This document shows, piece by piece, positions 27,430 to 36,542 of a DNA stretch of 64,000 bases. This DNA is from Glaciimonas sp. CA11.2 (GTDB lineage: Bacteria > Pseudomonadota > Gammaproteobacteria > Burkholderiales > Burkholderiaceae_D): positions 868,001 to 932,000 of the forward strand of contig NZ_JAVIWL010000001.1 of NCBI RefSeq assembly GCF_034314045.1, in the 5' to 3' direction. Positions within the stretch are counted from its first letter, which is position 1. Each line of letters begins with the position of its first letter. The notes under the pieces are model-generated. The model had not been told where the DNA came from. It did not search any database and saw nothing but the letters and a program-made list of their open reading frames with translations. The position numbers were made by a program, and so were the translations under genes.

Positions 27430-28201
27430 CATCGCCAAACCTGACCTCGGATGTGATATGGCCGTATTACATGAGCAACTGCTGGCTATGCACATGCCGT
27501 ATATGAATGAACACTTTGAATCGTTAGGACAGAAGGCGGCTTTAGATCAGTCGCCGCATGTAGATTACCTGGCTGAATTGATCGATGGCGAAAGCAATCA
27601 GCGCAACGACCGCACAACATTACGACGCATTGTAGCTGCACGATTGCCGGTATTAAAAACGATTGACCAGTTTGACTGGAGCTGGCCGAGCAACATCAAT
27701 CAATTACAGGTCCGGCATTTATTTCGTCTTGGCTTTCTAAAGGATAAGGCGAATATTATCTTTGTTGGCAGTGTTGGTTTAGGAAAGAGTCACTTGGCAA
27801 CTGCACTGGTTCATACTGCCTGCTTGCAGGGTCATTCGGCGTTATTTACTTCGGCCGCCGAGATCATCAACTCACTCTCGGCTTCGCAAGCAGCTGGCGG
27901 ATTCAAGCGTGAAATGAACAAATATCTGAAGCCATCTGTGCTCGCTATTGACGAGCTTGGATACCTTCCGATCGATAAATTTGGTGCTGACTGTCTGTTC
28001 CAAATTATTAGTGCGCGTTATGAACGTAGCTCTACTATCGTGACCTCTAACCGGGCATTCAAACACTGGGCTGAAATCTTTAACAACGACAGTACGCTGA
28101 CATCAGCCTTGCTTGATCGACTTCTGCACCATGCTGAAACCATCCTCATTGAGGGGAAAAGTTACCGCATGAAGGATCAGATTGAAAATTTGAAGCCTTA
28201 A
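27413..28201 (+). CDS. istB: IS21 helper ATPase IstB
   Basis: AAA+ ATPase that assists IstA in target capture. 262 aa with a Walker A loop FVGSVGLGKSHLATAL (about residue 118) and Walker B VLAIDELGYLP (about 180). The sensor region follows at IVTSNRAFKHWAEIF. The usual Walker A of IstB is GxxGxGKT, and here the last residue is Ser, which is functionally equivalent. Start ATG 27413 lies within the end of istA, implying coupling. The gene looks intact. Confidence 0.95.
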   Translation: MKTKADIAKPDLGCDMAVLHEQLLAMHMPYMNEHFESLGQKAALDQSPHVDYLAELIDGESNQRNDRTTLRRIVAARLPVLKTIDQFDWSWPSNINQLQVRHLFRLGFLKDKANIIFVGSVGLGKSHLATALVHTACLQGHSALFTSAAEIINSLSASQAAGGFKREMNKYLKPSVLAIDELGYLPIDKFGADCLFQIISARYERSSTIVTSNRAFKHWAEIFNNDSTLTSALLDRLLHHAETILIEGKSYRMKDQIENLKP

Positions 28202-28453
28202 TCAAAAGAAGGCATGGCATGCTGGCTGCGCCAGCGTGCCATGCCTGACCTCGCCGACAATCTGCCTGCATCACTCTCTCAACAGTATTCAATTGGTCTC
28301 GGATTCGTCATGACATAAGGATGAATAACGAAGTCGCGCTCTTCGGGAGAATTATGTTGAGCTGAAAATACGAAAATATAAAATCAGATCACCCAATTGC
28401 ACTAGGCACTTTCAAGTTGCCCAAAGCTAGGCATATTCACGCTGCCGCGCACA
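28202..28453. other. Right-end non-coding region of IS21
   Basis: About 250 bp after istB holding the right terminal repeats (TAGGCACTTTC near 28403 and a diverged TAGGCATATTC near 28429) that mirror the GAAAGTGCCTA repeats of the left end. No gene seen. Confidence 0.7.
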
Positions 28454-28800
28454 AAGCCCGGTGGTACCCACATTTGACGCTTATTTTCAGCCGATAAGAC
28501 CACGCCGACCCAACGACCAAATGTAGGAGAACTTTTGCGGATATCGACGGCAACGTCAAATACTTCGCCGGCTACGACGCGGACCAATTTACCTTGTGGT
28601 TGCTGGATTTGATAATGCAAACCGCGCAGCACATTCTTAGCCGATTTGGAGTGATTATCCTGCACGAAAGTGGTCGTGACACCGGTCAGTTCTTGAAAGG
28701 TGCGCTCGTTAAAACTCTCGTAAAAGAATCCTCGATCGTCACCGAATACTTTGGGTTCGATGATGAGTACGTCGGGAATATCGGTTGTTTGAATGTGCAT
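28402..28800 (-). pseudogene. rfbC: dTDP-4-dehydrorhamnose 3,5-epimerase, C-terminus removed by IS21
   Basis: Residues 1-115 are a normal RfbC: IPDVLIIEPKVFGDDRGFFY, then FVQDNHSKSAKNVLRGLHYQ with the catalytic His, and VRVVAGEVFDVAVDIRKSSP. After MWVPPGF at 28454 the sequence enters the IS21 end, and 17 unrelated residues precede a stop at 28402. A normal enzyme is about 180 aa, and the missing part includes the Tyr/Asp region of the active site. The gene is therefore very likely inactive. It is two bases downstream of rfbA. Confidence 0.9.
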
Positions 28801-28802
28801 CT

Positions 28803-29690
28803 TTAATAAACCTTATCTGTCAGTAATCGCAGCAAATATTGACCGTAGCCATTTTTCTTTAATGGTTGCGCAAGCGCTTCGAGATGTTCGGCGCTGATAT
28901 ACCCTTTGCGGAAAGCGATTTCTTCTGGGCAAGCGACTTTCAAACCTTGACGATTTTCGATAGTCGCAATGAATTGACCTGCTTCCAGCAAAGATTCATG
29001 CGTGCCAGTATCCAGCCAAGCCATACCGCGGCCCATTAGTTCCACATTAAGCTGATTAGTTTCAAGATAAACCCGATTAACGTCCGTAATCTCTAATTCA
29101 CCACGTGCGGAGGGTTTTATACTGGCTGCGATATCACAGACCTGTTGATCGTAGAAATACAAACCGGTAACGGCATAGTTAGACTTCGGATGCGCTGGCT
29201 TTTCTTCAATGCTGACTGCACGGCGTTCACCGTCAAACTCGACTACACCGTATCGCTCCGGATCCTGCACGTGATAGGCAAACACGGTCGAACCCGTGGC
29301 CCGAGCAGACGCATCCCGCAATTGCGTTTCGAAATCATGACCGTAATAGATGTTATCGCCGAGGATCAAAGCTGATGGCGCATCACCAACGAATTCGCGT
29401 CCGATAATAAAAGCCTGCGCCAGTCCGTCGGGTGTGGGTTGTACTGCATAGGTTAAAGCGAGACCCCATTGACTACCATCACCAAGCAGTTCCTTGAAGC
29501 GCGGGGTGTCTTGCGGTGTCGATATGATCAGGATTTCGCGAATACCCGCCAACATCAACGTGGTCAGCGGATAGTAAATCATCGGTTTGTCATAGACCGG
29601 CAGTAACTGCTTGGAAACCGCCATGGTGACTGGATATAAACGGGTGCCTGACCCACCTGCGAGAATAATTCCTTTACGTGCTAACGTCAT
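28803..29690 (-). CDS. rfbA: Glucose-1-phosphate thymidylyltransferase
   Basis: Makes dTDP-glucose from dTTP and glucose-1-phosphate, the first step of dTDP-L-rhamnose synthesis. The N-terminus [20 protein letters not shown] is the nucleotide-binding signature, followed by [16 protein letters not shown] and the [10 protein letters not shown] motif. 295 aa, full length. Its start overlaps the rfbB stop by one base (TAATG). Despite the truncated rfbC next door, this gene looks intact. Confidence 0.97.
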   Translation of the reverse strand: MTLARKGIILAGGSGTRLYPVTMAVSKQLLPVYDKPMIYYPLTTLMLAGIREILIISTPQDTPRFKELLGDGSQWGLALTYAVQPTPDGLAQAFIIGREFVGDAPSALILGDNIYYGHDFETQLRDASARATGSTVFAYHVQDPERYGVVEFDGERRAVSIEEKPAHPKSNYAVTGLYFYDQQVCDIAASIKPSARGELEITDVNRVYLETNQLNVELMGRGMAWLDTGTHESLLEAGQFIATIENRQGLKVACPEEIAFRKGYISAEHLEALAQPLKKNGYGQYLLRLLTDKVY

Positions 29691-30769
29691 TACTTGATCT
29701 CCTCGCTGGCTTTACGTTGGCTATAGTTTTGCTCAACCCATTTCAGATAATCGCCTGACTGAACATTGTTCACCCAAGGCTGATTATCAAGATACCACTG
29801 GACCGTCTTGCGAATGCCTGTTTCGAAAGTCTCAGCTGGCTTCCAGTCTAGCTCTCGAGCAATTTTTCCTGCATCAATTGCGTAACGGCGATCATGCCCG
29901 GGACGGTCAGTTACGTAAGTAATTTGATCGCGGTAGCTGCCATTCGTTTTTGGATCGAGGGCATCCAGGATGTCGCATAAAACATGGACCACATCCAGGT
30001 TGGCTTTCTCGTTCCAGCCGCCGATGTTATAGACTTCGCCTGGCCGTCCTGCCTCTAAAACACGACGAATTGCGGCGCAATGATCGCTGACATAGAGCCA
30101 GTCACGCACTTGCTGACCGTCGCCATAAATGGGTAACGGCTTCCCTGCACGGGCGTTGGTAATAATGAGCGGGATGAGCTTCTCGGGGAAATGATACGGC
30201 CCGTAATTATTCGAGCAATTGGTGGTTAGCGTCGGCAAGCCATATGTATGGTGATAGGCGCGCACCAGGTGATCTGATGCGGCTTTCGAGGCTGAGTAAG
30301 GGCTATTCGGGGCGTATGCTGTCGTTTCTGTGAACGGCGCATCGTCTGCGCCCAGCGTGCCGTATACCTCATCGGTCGACACGTGCAGAAAACGGAAAGC
30401 GGCCTTATCGGTTTCAGGCAAAACTGACCAATGGGCGCGCACTGCTTCCAATAGACCAAAAGTGCCATTAACGTTGGTTTCGATAAACGCAGCAGGTCCG
30501 TGTATTGAGCGGTCAACATGACTTTCTGCGGCGAAGTGAACAACGGCACGTGGTTTATATTGGGCCAGCAGTGCGGCAACTTGTGCGGTATCACCGATAT
30601 CCCCATGCACAAAAATATGTCGTTGATCCTCATTAACGGTGGCGAGGTTATTAATATTGCCCGCGTAAGTTAGCTTATCGAGATTAATTACCGATTCATC
30701 ACTTTGTGCCAACCAGTCGAGTACAAAATTAGAGCCGATAAAACCGGCGCCGCCAGTAATGAGAATCAT
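29690..30769 (-). CDS. rfbB: dTDP-glucose 4,6-dehydratase
   Basis: Second enzyme of dTDP-L-rhamnose synthesis, an extended SDR. The N-terminal [19 protein letters not shown] binds NAD. The catalytic region shows [12 protein letters not shown] (Thr-Asp-Glu) and the [15 protein letters not shown]yr-x3-Lys motif (about residue 165). 359 aa is normal. It leads the operon rfbB-rfbA-rfbC read leftward. No rfbD lies in the window. Confidence 0.97.
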   Translation of the reverse strand: MILITGGAGFIGSNFVLDWLAQSDESVINLDKLTYAGNINNLATVNEDQRHIFVHGDIGDTAQVAALLAQYKPRAVVHFAAESHVDRSIHGPAAFIETNVNGTFGLLEAVRAHWSVLPETDKAAFRFLHVSTDEVYGTLGADDAPFTETTAYAPNSPYSASKAASDHLVRAYHHTYGLPTLTTNCSNNYGPYHFPEKLIPLIITNARAGKPLPIYGDGQQVRDWLYVSDHCAAIRRVLEAGRPGEVYNIGGWNEKANLDVVHVLCDILDALDPKTNGSYRDQITYVTDRPGHDRRYAIDAGKIARELDWKPAETFETGIRKTVQWYLDNQPWVNNVQSGDYLKWVEQNYSQRKASEEIK

Positions 30770-31171
30770 GTGGGTATCCTGAATGCGTTTAAAAATGATA
30801 GCGATCTACCCGACTAAAAATGAATGTCGTACAGGGAAATACACCAATTTGCCACTAGCCCATAATTATCCACTATTATCGCGGTCATTAAGTTACCAAA
30901 ACAGCACTTTATATTTCGTTTTCCCTGAGAAAAGACACCTGAAGTAACACTTTGTTGCAAAGTATCATTCTATTGTGATGCCACAATTGCCATTTAGATA
31001 CCTTCTGAAATGAATTAAAGCAAAAAAAGTGGAGACCGATAAAATGCTGGTTCTCGGCTAATTTTTTAGCAATCAACCCTCTAGGAATCAACCATTAACC
31101 ACGTTCAAAATACCAATGCGTGGATTAATGCAGTTTTACCTGCGACATATCAGGACCAACCTGAAACATAA
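30770..31171. promoter_or_regulatory. Divergent intergenic region between rfbB and apaH
   Basis: About 400 bp that must hold the promoters of the leftward rfb operon and of rightward apaH. It is AT-rich and without a convincing gene; the 60-codon frame at 30909-31091 shows no family resemblance. I could not single out definite promoter boxes. Confidence 0.45.
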
Positions 31172-31200
31172 AATGAATGCCCTACAATAAGGCATTCATT
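31172..31200. promoter_or_regulatory. Hairpin just upstream of apaH
   Basis: AATGAATGCC (31172-31181) and GGCATTCATT (31191-31200) are perfectly complementary with a 9-base loop. The hairpin ends 21 bases before the preferred apaH start at 31222. There is no T-tract, so it is more likely an operator-like palindrome or a 5'-UTR structure than a terminator. Function unknown. Confidence 0.45.
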
Positions 31201-31221
31201 TATCAGCCATCCAATCAAACC

Positions 31222-32055
31222 ATGACAACTAACAATACCCATACTTACGCCATCGGCGATCTGCAAGGCTGCTATCAAAGTCTGGTCGAATTGCTTGCGC
31301 AAATTGACGCTGCGACACCAGACGCGAAATTATTTTTTGTTGGTGACCTGGTCAATAGGGGGCCGGACTCAGTGGCTACTTTACGATTAATACGTTCCCT
31401 TGGGGATCGCGCGCAGGCAGTGCTTGGCAACCATGATTTGCATTTATTAGCGGCGGCGCATGGGATTCGCAAATTGCATCGACAGGATACCCTGGCGCAA
31501 GTGTTGGATGCACCGGACTGCGACGAACTGCTGGACTGGTTACGACGACGACCAATGGCTTTGTTTGAAAATGGTCATTTGTTACTGCATGCGGGCGTTT
31601 TGCCACAATGGTCGACAACCCAGACCTTAGCACTTGCACGAGAGGTTGAGGCGGTGTTGCAGAGTCCGGATTGGGTTAATTTTTTACGTGAAATGTATGG
31701 TAACGAACCGACGCGCTGGGACGATACATTGCAAGGTAACGCGCGTTTACGCTGCATCGTAAATGCTTTGACCCGACTGCGATTTTGTACCGAGGATGGA
31801 ACGATGGAATTTGCGGCAAAGGAAAGCGCGGGAACAGCGTTGCCCGGTTATCTGCCGTGGTTTGACGTAGCCCAGCGCCAGACAAAAGACGTTACCGTTG
31901 TATTCGGACATTGGTCGACTTTGGGTCTCACCTTGAGACCGAACTTAATTGGTCTTGATACCGGTTGCGTGTGGGGTGGGAAGTTGACTGCTGTACGGCT
32001 TGAAGACCGTGCTTTGTTTCAGGTTAGCTGTCCAGAATCACAAAAACCGAGTTAA
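31222..32055 (+). CDS. apaH: Bis(5'-nucleosyl)-tetraphosphatase, symmetrical
   Basis: Hydrolyses Ap4A to two ADP. It can also decap Np4-RNA. The metallophosphoesterase motifs are in order: [33 protein letters not shown], and the later HAGVLPQW and GHWSTLG. The frame is open from 31177, but ATG 31222 places the conserved YAIGD at the usual distance from the N-terminus, so I use it (277 aa). It is not obviously in an operon. Confidence 0.94.
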   Translation: MTTNNTHTYAIGDLQGCYQSLVELLAQIDAATPDAKLFFVGDLVNRGPDSVATLRLIRSLGDRAQAVLGNHDLHLLAAAHGIRKLHRQDTLAQVLDAPDCDELLDWLRRRPMALFENGHLLLHAGVLPQWSTTQTLALAREVEAVLQSPDWVNFLREMYGNEPTRWDDTLQGNARLRCIVNALTRLRFCTEDGTMEFAAKESAGTALPGYLPWFDVAQRQTKDVTVVFGHWSTLGLTLRPNLIGLDTGCVWGGKLTAVRLEDRALFQVSCPESQKPS

Positions 32056-32137
32056 TTTTGGGTCTTTTTTTTACTAAGCGTCTGTTGAGCACCGTACTTG
32101 TGCAGAATGCACTATTCTGCACTTTTCCAATATCGCT

Positions 32138-32911
32138 CTAATTTCCAACACTGGCCATACTGACAACTTGCTCTTCTGGTCGCCTTTGCCCTAACGCTTC
32201 CGCAATGGCGACGTGAGCAATCGCCGCCAGATCGCGTCGATGTATTCCTGCTGTTTCAATTGATTTCAGCTGAATCAACTCTGCCTTCATAGGTGCTGCT
32301 TTCATGATTGCAATCATGCTTTGAGCAAAGCTCATGTCTCCGATAAAATCTGCAGCCGGATGCAATTGACCGGCTGCATCGACATAACGTAACGCGTAGG
32401 GCTGAATCGGCACGTGCGCATCAACCGCCGCCTCAAACAAATTTGCATGAAATGGCAATATTGCGCCTTGTGCAGCAGTTGTGCCTTCAGGGAAAAAGGC
32501 GACGCGCTCGCCGGCATGGATACTGCTGACGAGGCCCTGAAAAATCCGACGCACATCGCGCTGCTTGCCACGCGCAATAAAAATTGTATCGGCCTGCGCG
32601 CACAGCCAGCCGATTAACGGCCAGTCACGGATATCTGATTTTGCGACAAAGCGACAAGGTTCTGTTGAGTTGATCACAAAGATATCTAGCCACGAGACAT
32701 GATTGGCGATGATCAACGCTGGCGATGCAATGTCACGTTGATACGGATTACTGACTTCGACGGTTACGCGGCAAATAGCTAATACCTTGATTGACCAACG
32801 ACGAATGCGCCAATGACGACCGGCAGCATCGGTAAACGGAAACACCAACGCGCAGGTCAAAAGACCGGCGAACAGATGCGCGATTATCCTGAACAGCCGA
32901 TAGGCGATCAT
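32138..32911 (-). CDS. plsC: 1-acyl-sn-glycerol-3-phosphate acyltransferase
   Basis: Adds the second acyl chain to make phosphatidic acid at the inner membrane. The catalytic HX4D box is visible as NHVSWLDIF (about residue 71), with the FPEGTT motif near residue 145. One or two N-terminal membrane helices. 257 aa. The start overlaps the end of the pyrC-like gene by four bases, so it is cotranscribed with the pyr genes, a common arrangement in Burkholderiales. It might act on lipid classes other than phosphatidic acid precursors. Confidence 0.9.
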   Translation of the reverse strand: MIAYRLFRIIAHLFAGLLTCALVFPFTDAAGRHWRIRRWSIKVLAICRVTVEVSNPYQRDIASPALIIANHVSWLDIFVINSTEPCRFVAKSDIRDWPLIGWLCAQADTIFIARGKQRDVRRIFQGLVSSIHAGERVAFFPEGTTAAQGAILPFHANLFEAAVDAHVPIQPYALRYVDAAGQLHPAADFIGDMSFAQSMIAIMKAAPMKAELIQLKSIETAGIHRRDLAAIAHVAIAEALGQRRPEEQVVSMASVGN

Positions 32912-34230
32912 GCGCGTTTAGGTACGCCATCAACGCCATCAAGTAAGCGTTCGTAAGCAATGTGGCCAGCAACGATCGTCGCTTTTACCTGGCCGGTTAA
33001 CTCGTAACCCAAAAATGGGGTGTGTTTGCCCTGACTCGCCAGTGATTTAGCATCCACCGTCCAACGTACCGACGGATCAAAAAGGCAGATGTCGGCAATA
33101 CTGCCCACATTCAGTTGACCGGCTGACAAACCGGCTACGCGGGCCGCATCGTTGGTAATTTTTGCTAATGCACGGCTGAGTGGTTGCTCAGAAGGTGCCA
33201 CGTGTTCTTCGGCCCACTTGAGCGCCAGCGATAACAGCAGTTCAAGTCCCGTAGCGCCTGGCGTTGCTTCTCCAAACGGCAGCAATTTTTCATCGTCATC
33301 AACTGGCGTGTGGTCTGAGCAGATAGCATCGATGGTGCCATCCAGCAAACCTTGACGAATTCCGTCACGGTCCCGTTGCGAACGGAACGGTGGCGTCATA
33401 CGCGCATTCGAATCAAAGAAGCCAATATCCACTTCAGTCATATGAATATGATGCGCGCCGACGTCACACGTGATCGGCAGACCTTCTTTTTTCGCCAACC
33501 GTACCAAATCAACACCGGCTCCCGAAGAAATTCGGCATAAATGCACGCGTGCGCCGGTTGCCCGTACCAATTCAAAAATGGTGTACAACCGGATAGTCTC
33601 GGCCATGACAGGAACGCCGGACAATCCCAAACGCGACGCTACCGCCCCGCTGTTGGCGATACCATCGTGCCCAAGATACGGATCCTGCGGGCGCAACCAT
33701 ACGGTGTAATTGAACGTCTGCGCATATTGCAGCGAGCGCAATAGTACGGTTGTATCTAAAATCGGTTCATCGGCCTGAGAAAATCCAATACACCCGGCGT
33801 CGGTCAACTCAGACATTTCAGTCAACTCTCGCCCTTTCAAGCCAACCGTCAACGCACCGAGCGGGTAGACGTGTGCCTGATTTAACGACTTGGCGCGATG
33901 TTTTAACATCTCTACCAGACCAGGTTCATCCAGCACTGGATCGGTGTCTGGCGGGCAAACCAGACTAGTCACTCCGCCTTGCATGGCTGCTTGCATTTCC
34001 GATTCAAGCGTCGCCTTATATTCGTAACCCGGCTCACGCAAACGCGCACTCAGATCGACCAGGCCAGGAGCGACTATCAACCCACTGGCATCAATCGTTT
34101 TATCCGCAACAAAATCGGCGGGAGGCTGGCCGATAGCGATTACCTTACCATCGGCTATATACAGATCTTGCTTGGCATCGATACCGTTTGCAGGATCAAT
34201 CAGGTGACCGTTTTTAATGTGCAGTTTCAT
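32908..34230 (-). CDS. Dihydroorotase-like protein lacking the metal-binding HxH (PyrC'/PyrX type)
   Basis: Amidohydrolase-fold protein of 440 aa with overall dihydroorotase similarity (GLIVAPGLVDLSARLREPGY, GGVTSLVCPPDTDP, ICSDHTPVDDDEK). In active enzymes the N-terminal motif is DxHxHLREPG. Here it reads VDLSARLREPG, so both His are replaced. Proteins of this kind in Pseudomonas (PyrC'/PyrX) are inactive as dihydroorotases but are needed to assemble aspartate carbamoyltransferase with PyrB. The pyrB gene next upstream fits this. ATG 34230 is chosen; the frame is open to 34281 but the extra residues are not conserved. A true PyrC must be encoded elsewhere. Confidence 0.88.
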   Translation of the reverse strand: MKLHIKNGHLIDPANGIDAKQDLYIADGKVIAIGQPPADFVADKTIDASGLIVAPGLVDLSARLREPGYEYKATLESEMQAAMQGGVTSLVCPPDTDPVLDEPGLVEMLKHRAKSLNQAHVYPLGALTVGLKGRELTEMSELTDAGCIGFSQADEPILDTTVLLRSLQYAQTFNYTVWLRPQDPYLGHDGIANSGAVASRLGLSGVPVMAETIRLYTIFELVRATGARVHLCRISSGAGVDLVRLAKKEGLPITCDVGAHHIHMTEVDIGFFDSNARMTPPFRSQRDRDGIRQGLLDGTIDAICSDHTPVDDDEKLLPFGEATPGATGLELLLSLALKWAEEHVAPSEQPLSRALAKITNDAARVAGLSAGQLNVGSIADICLFDPSVRWTVDAKSLASQGKHTPFLGYELTGQVKATIVAGHIAYERLLDGVDGVPKRA

Positions 34231-34293
34231 GTATAAATTTTTTCTTAGCGAGTTTTTTAATGACACAAAATCGTTGGTCAAGTCTTTAGTAAG

Positions 34294-34340
34294 TTGCTAA
34301 GTAAGCCAATAAGTTAGTTACTTATTGGCTTACTTAGCAA
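34294..34340. terminator. Perfect 20-bp hairpin between pyrB and the pyrC-like gene
   Basis: Arms at 34294-34313 (TTGCTAAGTAAG...) and 34321-34340 are exactly complementary with a 7-base loop TTAGTTA. The stem is moderately AT-rich and no clear T-tract follows in either direction, so a classical terminator is uncertain. It could act as an attenuator, an mRNA-stability element or an intergenic repeat. It sits in the 211-bp gap where pyrB and the pyrC-like gene are read leftward. Confidence 0.5.
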
Positions 34341-34441
34341 ACCAGCGATTATGTTGATCCGTATGCCCGGCGGTAGTGTATAAATCGGCGCATGAATATT
34401 CATGCGTCCTCATCGACCGGCGAGCATTATTTTCCGCACAT

Positions 34442-35401
34442 TTAATTTCCTGCCAAAATGCTCATCACCGCCATCCTTACTGCAATCCCAAAAGTCACTT
34501 GTGGCAAAATCACCGCTTGCGCGCCATCAGCCACGGCAGAATCAATTTCGACACCACGGTTCATTGGCCCAGGGTGCATCACAATGGCGTCCGGTTTTGC
34601 CAGCGCCAGGCGCTCTGGCGTGAGGCCGTAGCTCTTGAAAAATTCCTGCGCCGACGGCAACAGCGCTCCGGTCATACGCTCGTTTTGAAGGCGTAACATA
34701 ATGATGACATCGACGCCTTTCAAACCTTCATTCATATCGGTGAAAACCCGCACGCCCATTTGCTCCAAGCCACTCGGCAATAGCGTGCGCGGGCCGATTG
34801 CGCGCACTTCCGGCACGCCCAATGTTGTCAACCCATGAATGTCGGAACGCGCGACGCGGCTATGCAAAATATCGCCAACGATCGCAACGGTCAGATTGGT
34901 AAAATCTTTTTTATAATGACGAATCGTGTACATGTCGAGCAAGCCCTGTGTCGGGTGCGCATGACGTCCGTCACCGGCATTGACAACGTGTACGTGGGAC
35001 TGTTTAGTATCCGTCAGATGTTTAGCGATCAGATAAGGCGCGCCCGATTGCGAATGGCGTACCACGAACATGTCGGCGTGCATGGCGGCCAGATTGTCGA
35101 TGGTATCCAACAATGACTCGCCCTTGCTTGCGCTGGAGGCAGAAATGTTCAGGTTGATCACATCTGCCGATAAGCGCTTCGATGCAATTTCAAAAGTGGT
35201 ACGCGTACGGGTGGAGTTTTCGAAGAATAGATTGAATACGCTTTTGCCGCGCATTAACGGTACTTTTTTAACGTCGCGGTCGCTGATACCCACAAACGAT
35301 GATGCAGTGTCGAGAATGTGCGTAACGACTGAGGTCGGCAGTCCTTCGATGGTCAGCAAATGTTGTAGTTCGCCGTTTTTATTCAGTTGGGGATTAAGCA
35401 T
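34442..35401 (-). CDS. pyrB: Aspartate carbamoyltransferase catalytic subunit
   Basis: Condenses carbamoyl phosphate and aspartate in pyrimidine synthesis. The carbamoyl phosphate site [15 protein letters not shown] (about residue 60), [12 protein letters not shown] (about 145) and [12 protein letters not shown] are all present. 319 aa is normal. It overlaps pyrR by eight bases and is followed by the pseudo-dihydroorotase gene, whose product probably forms the dodecameric ATCase with it. Confidence 0.96.
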   Translation of the reverse strand: MLNPQLNKNGELQHLLTIEGLPTSVVTHILDTASSFVGISDRDVKKVPLMRGKSVFNLFFENSTRTRTTFEIASKRLSADVINLNISASSASKGESLLDTIDNLAAMHADMFVVRHSQSGAPYLIAKHLTDTKQSHVHVVNAGDGRHAHPTQGLLDMYTIRHYKKDFTNLTVAIVGDILHSRVARSDIHGLTTLGVPEVRAIGPRTLLPSGLEQMGVRVFTDMNEGLKGVDVIIMLRLQNERMTGALLPSAQEFFKSYGLTPERLALAKPDAIVMHPGPMNRGVEIDSAVADGAQAVILPQVTFGIAVRMAVMSILAGN

Positions 35402-35924
35402 TGTGATGCACAGTCAAAGAGAGTTCGCCATTTTCGGCGCGATGAAGTTCTAATGATTCGCCAGCCAGCAACGTGATAGTTTCGGCCACAAAATCAGCCG
35501 AAATCGGTAATTCACGCCCACCGCGATCAATCAATGCCGCCAGCATGATTTTTGCCGGACGACCGTAGTCAAATAATTCATTGATGGCTGCTCGCGTAGT
35601 GCGGCCTGTGTAAAGCACGTCGTCCACCAGCAAAATGGTAGCACCGTTGACGTCGAACGAAATATGGGTCGGCTTGATGTCGGCACGCAGCCCTTTTTCG
35701 GCAAAATCATCACGATAAAAGGAGACATCGATAAACCCCAGGCGATCTTTGTCAGACAGGTTCAATGCGGCCACCAACCGTTCAGCAAGCCACGCACCGC
35801 CGGAATAGATGCCGACCACCGCAATTTTATCGGCGTTGGCTAAACCGGCGATTACCTGCGCTTCCAATATCCGATATAACGCTTCAGCATCATAGGATGA
35901 ATCTGGTGAGTGAGTTATTGTCAT
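35394..35924 (-). CDS. pyrR: PyrR-type uracil phosphoribosyltransferase/regulator
   Basis: Type I phosphoribosyltransferase of 176 aa with the PRPP motif [17 protein letters not shown] (about residue 105) and the N-terminal [14 protein letters not shown]. In Gram-positives PyrR binds pyr mRNA; in proteobacteria the regulatory role is less certain. It is the first gene of the pyrR-pyrB-pyrC' run, with an 8-base overlap to pyrB. The preceding 160 bp (35925-36083) are extremely A/T-rich and might hold regulatory signals, but no attenuator hairpin was found. Confidence 0.92.
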   Translation of the reverse strand: MTITHSPDSSYDAEALYRILEAQVIAGLANADKIAVVGIYSGGAWLAERLVAALNLSDKDRLGFIDVSFYRDDFAEKGLRADIKPTHISFDVNGATILLVDDVLYTGRTTRAAINELFDYGRPAKIMLAALIDRGGRELPISADFVAETITLLAGESLELHRAENGELSLTVHHNA

Positions 35925-36083
35925 GAAAATTTATCTTTTTTATAAGTAATCAGTCTGGTTAAGTTTTTTTTAAGTTTTTTTATTAAAGTTTATTATTAAA
36001 TTAGTTTTATTAAATAAATCTCATTAAGGTTCGCCGCCATTGAGTGTGGGATGCGCGCCCCGATTCAACCTTGCGCGCACAGC

Positions 36084-36470
36084 TCATTCACTCAACTCAT
36101 CAAAGTATTGTTGCAAGATGATCGCCGCTGCGCGATCGTCAATCAACTCGCCGCGCTGGTGCGCAATCACGGCCGACGAATAACGCTCGTCGACTAGTAC
36201 GATGGCGACGCCATAGCGCCCGTGTAACTGGTTGGCAAACCGGCGGCAGCGCACAGTCATCTCATGATCTGCGCCGTCTGGGTGCAAAGGCAATCCGACA
36301 ATGCAACGGGCCGGTTGCCACTCGCGCATTAAAACAGCTATTTCTTCAAACTTGCCATCGTTGCTGATAGCGCTGATGATGGATAACGGTTGCGCCTGCT
36401 TCATCATGGTATTACCAACTGCTACGCCAACGCGTTTAAGACCAAAATCAAAGCCCAGGATCGTTTCCAC
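36084..36470 (-). CDS. ruvX: Putative Holliday junction resolvase RuvX/YqgF
   Basis: RNase H-fold nuclease, 128 aa, implicated in 16S rRNA 5' processing and Holliday junction resolution. The N-terminal ILGFDFGLKRVGVAVG carries the catalytic Asp (residue 8). IVGLPLHPDGADHEM and LVDERYSSAVIAHQR are the other conserved motifs. It lies 72 bp downstream of yqgE, a nearly universal pairing in proteobacteria. Confidence 0.95.
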   Translation of the reverse strand: METILGFDFGLKRVGVAVGNTMMKQAQPLSIISAISNDGKFEEIAVLMREWQPARCIVGLPLHPDGADHEMTVRCRRFANQLHGRYGVAIVLVDERYSSAVIAHQRGELIDDRAAAIILQQYFDELSE

Positions 36471-36542
36471 TAGCGCACCGCCGCGGTCATTGCAACCTTA
36501 AATCCAGGTCGAAATGCAATATTCAGCCGGCCTGACATCAAC

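Larger units (their letters stand above)
24811..28453 (+). mobile_element. IS21-family insertion sequence with passenger genes
   Basis: A 3643-bp element. Left end TGTGATCGGC and right end (read inward) TGTGCGCGGC begin imperfect inverted repeats that become near-identical in TGCCTAGCTT and GGCAACTTGAAAGTGCC. The left end has the repeat GAAAGTGCCTA at 24826 and 24851, typical of the multiple terminal repeats of IS21. It carries istA (split in two frames), istB and two upstream passenger ORFs. No target duplication is visible (tgcatatg versus aagcccgg), and the two flanks are parts of different genes (an oxidoreductase tail and a 3'-truncated rfbC). The element therefore marks a deletion or recombination junction. 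Confidence 0.92.

Noticed and set aside
24803..28461. Possible target duplication of IS21
   Set aside because: The flanking octamers tgcatatg and aagcccgg do not match in any register I tried.
30909..31091. 60-codon minus-strand frame between rfbB and apaH
   Set aside because: No ribosome-binding site or family motifs; treated as part of the divergent regulatory region.
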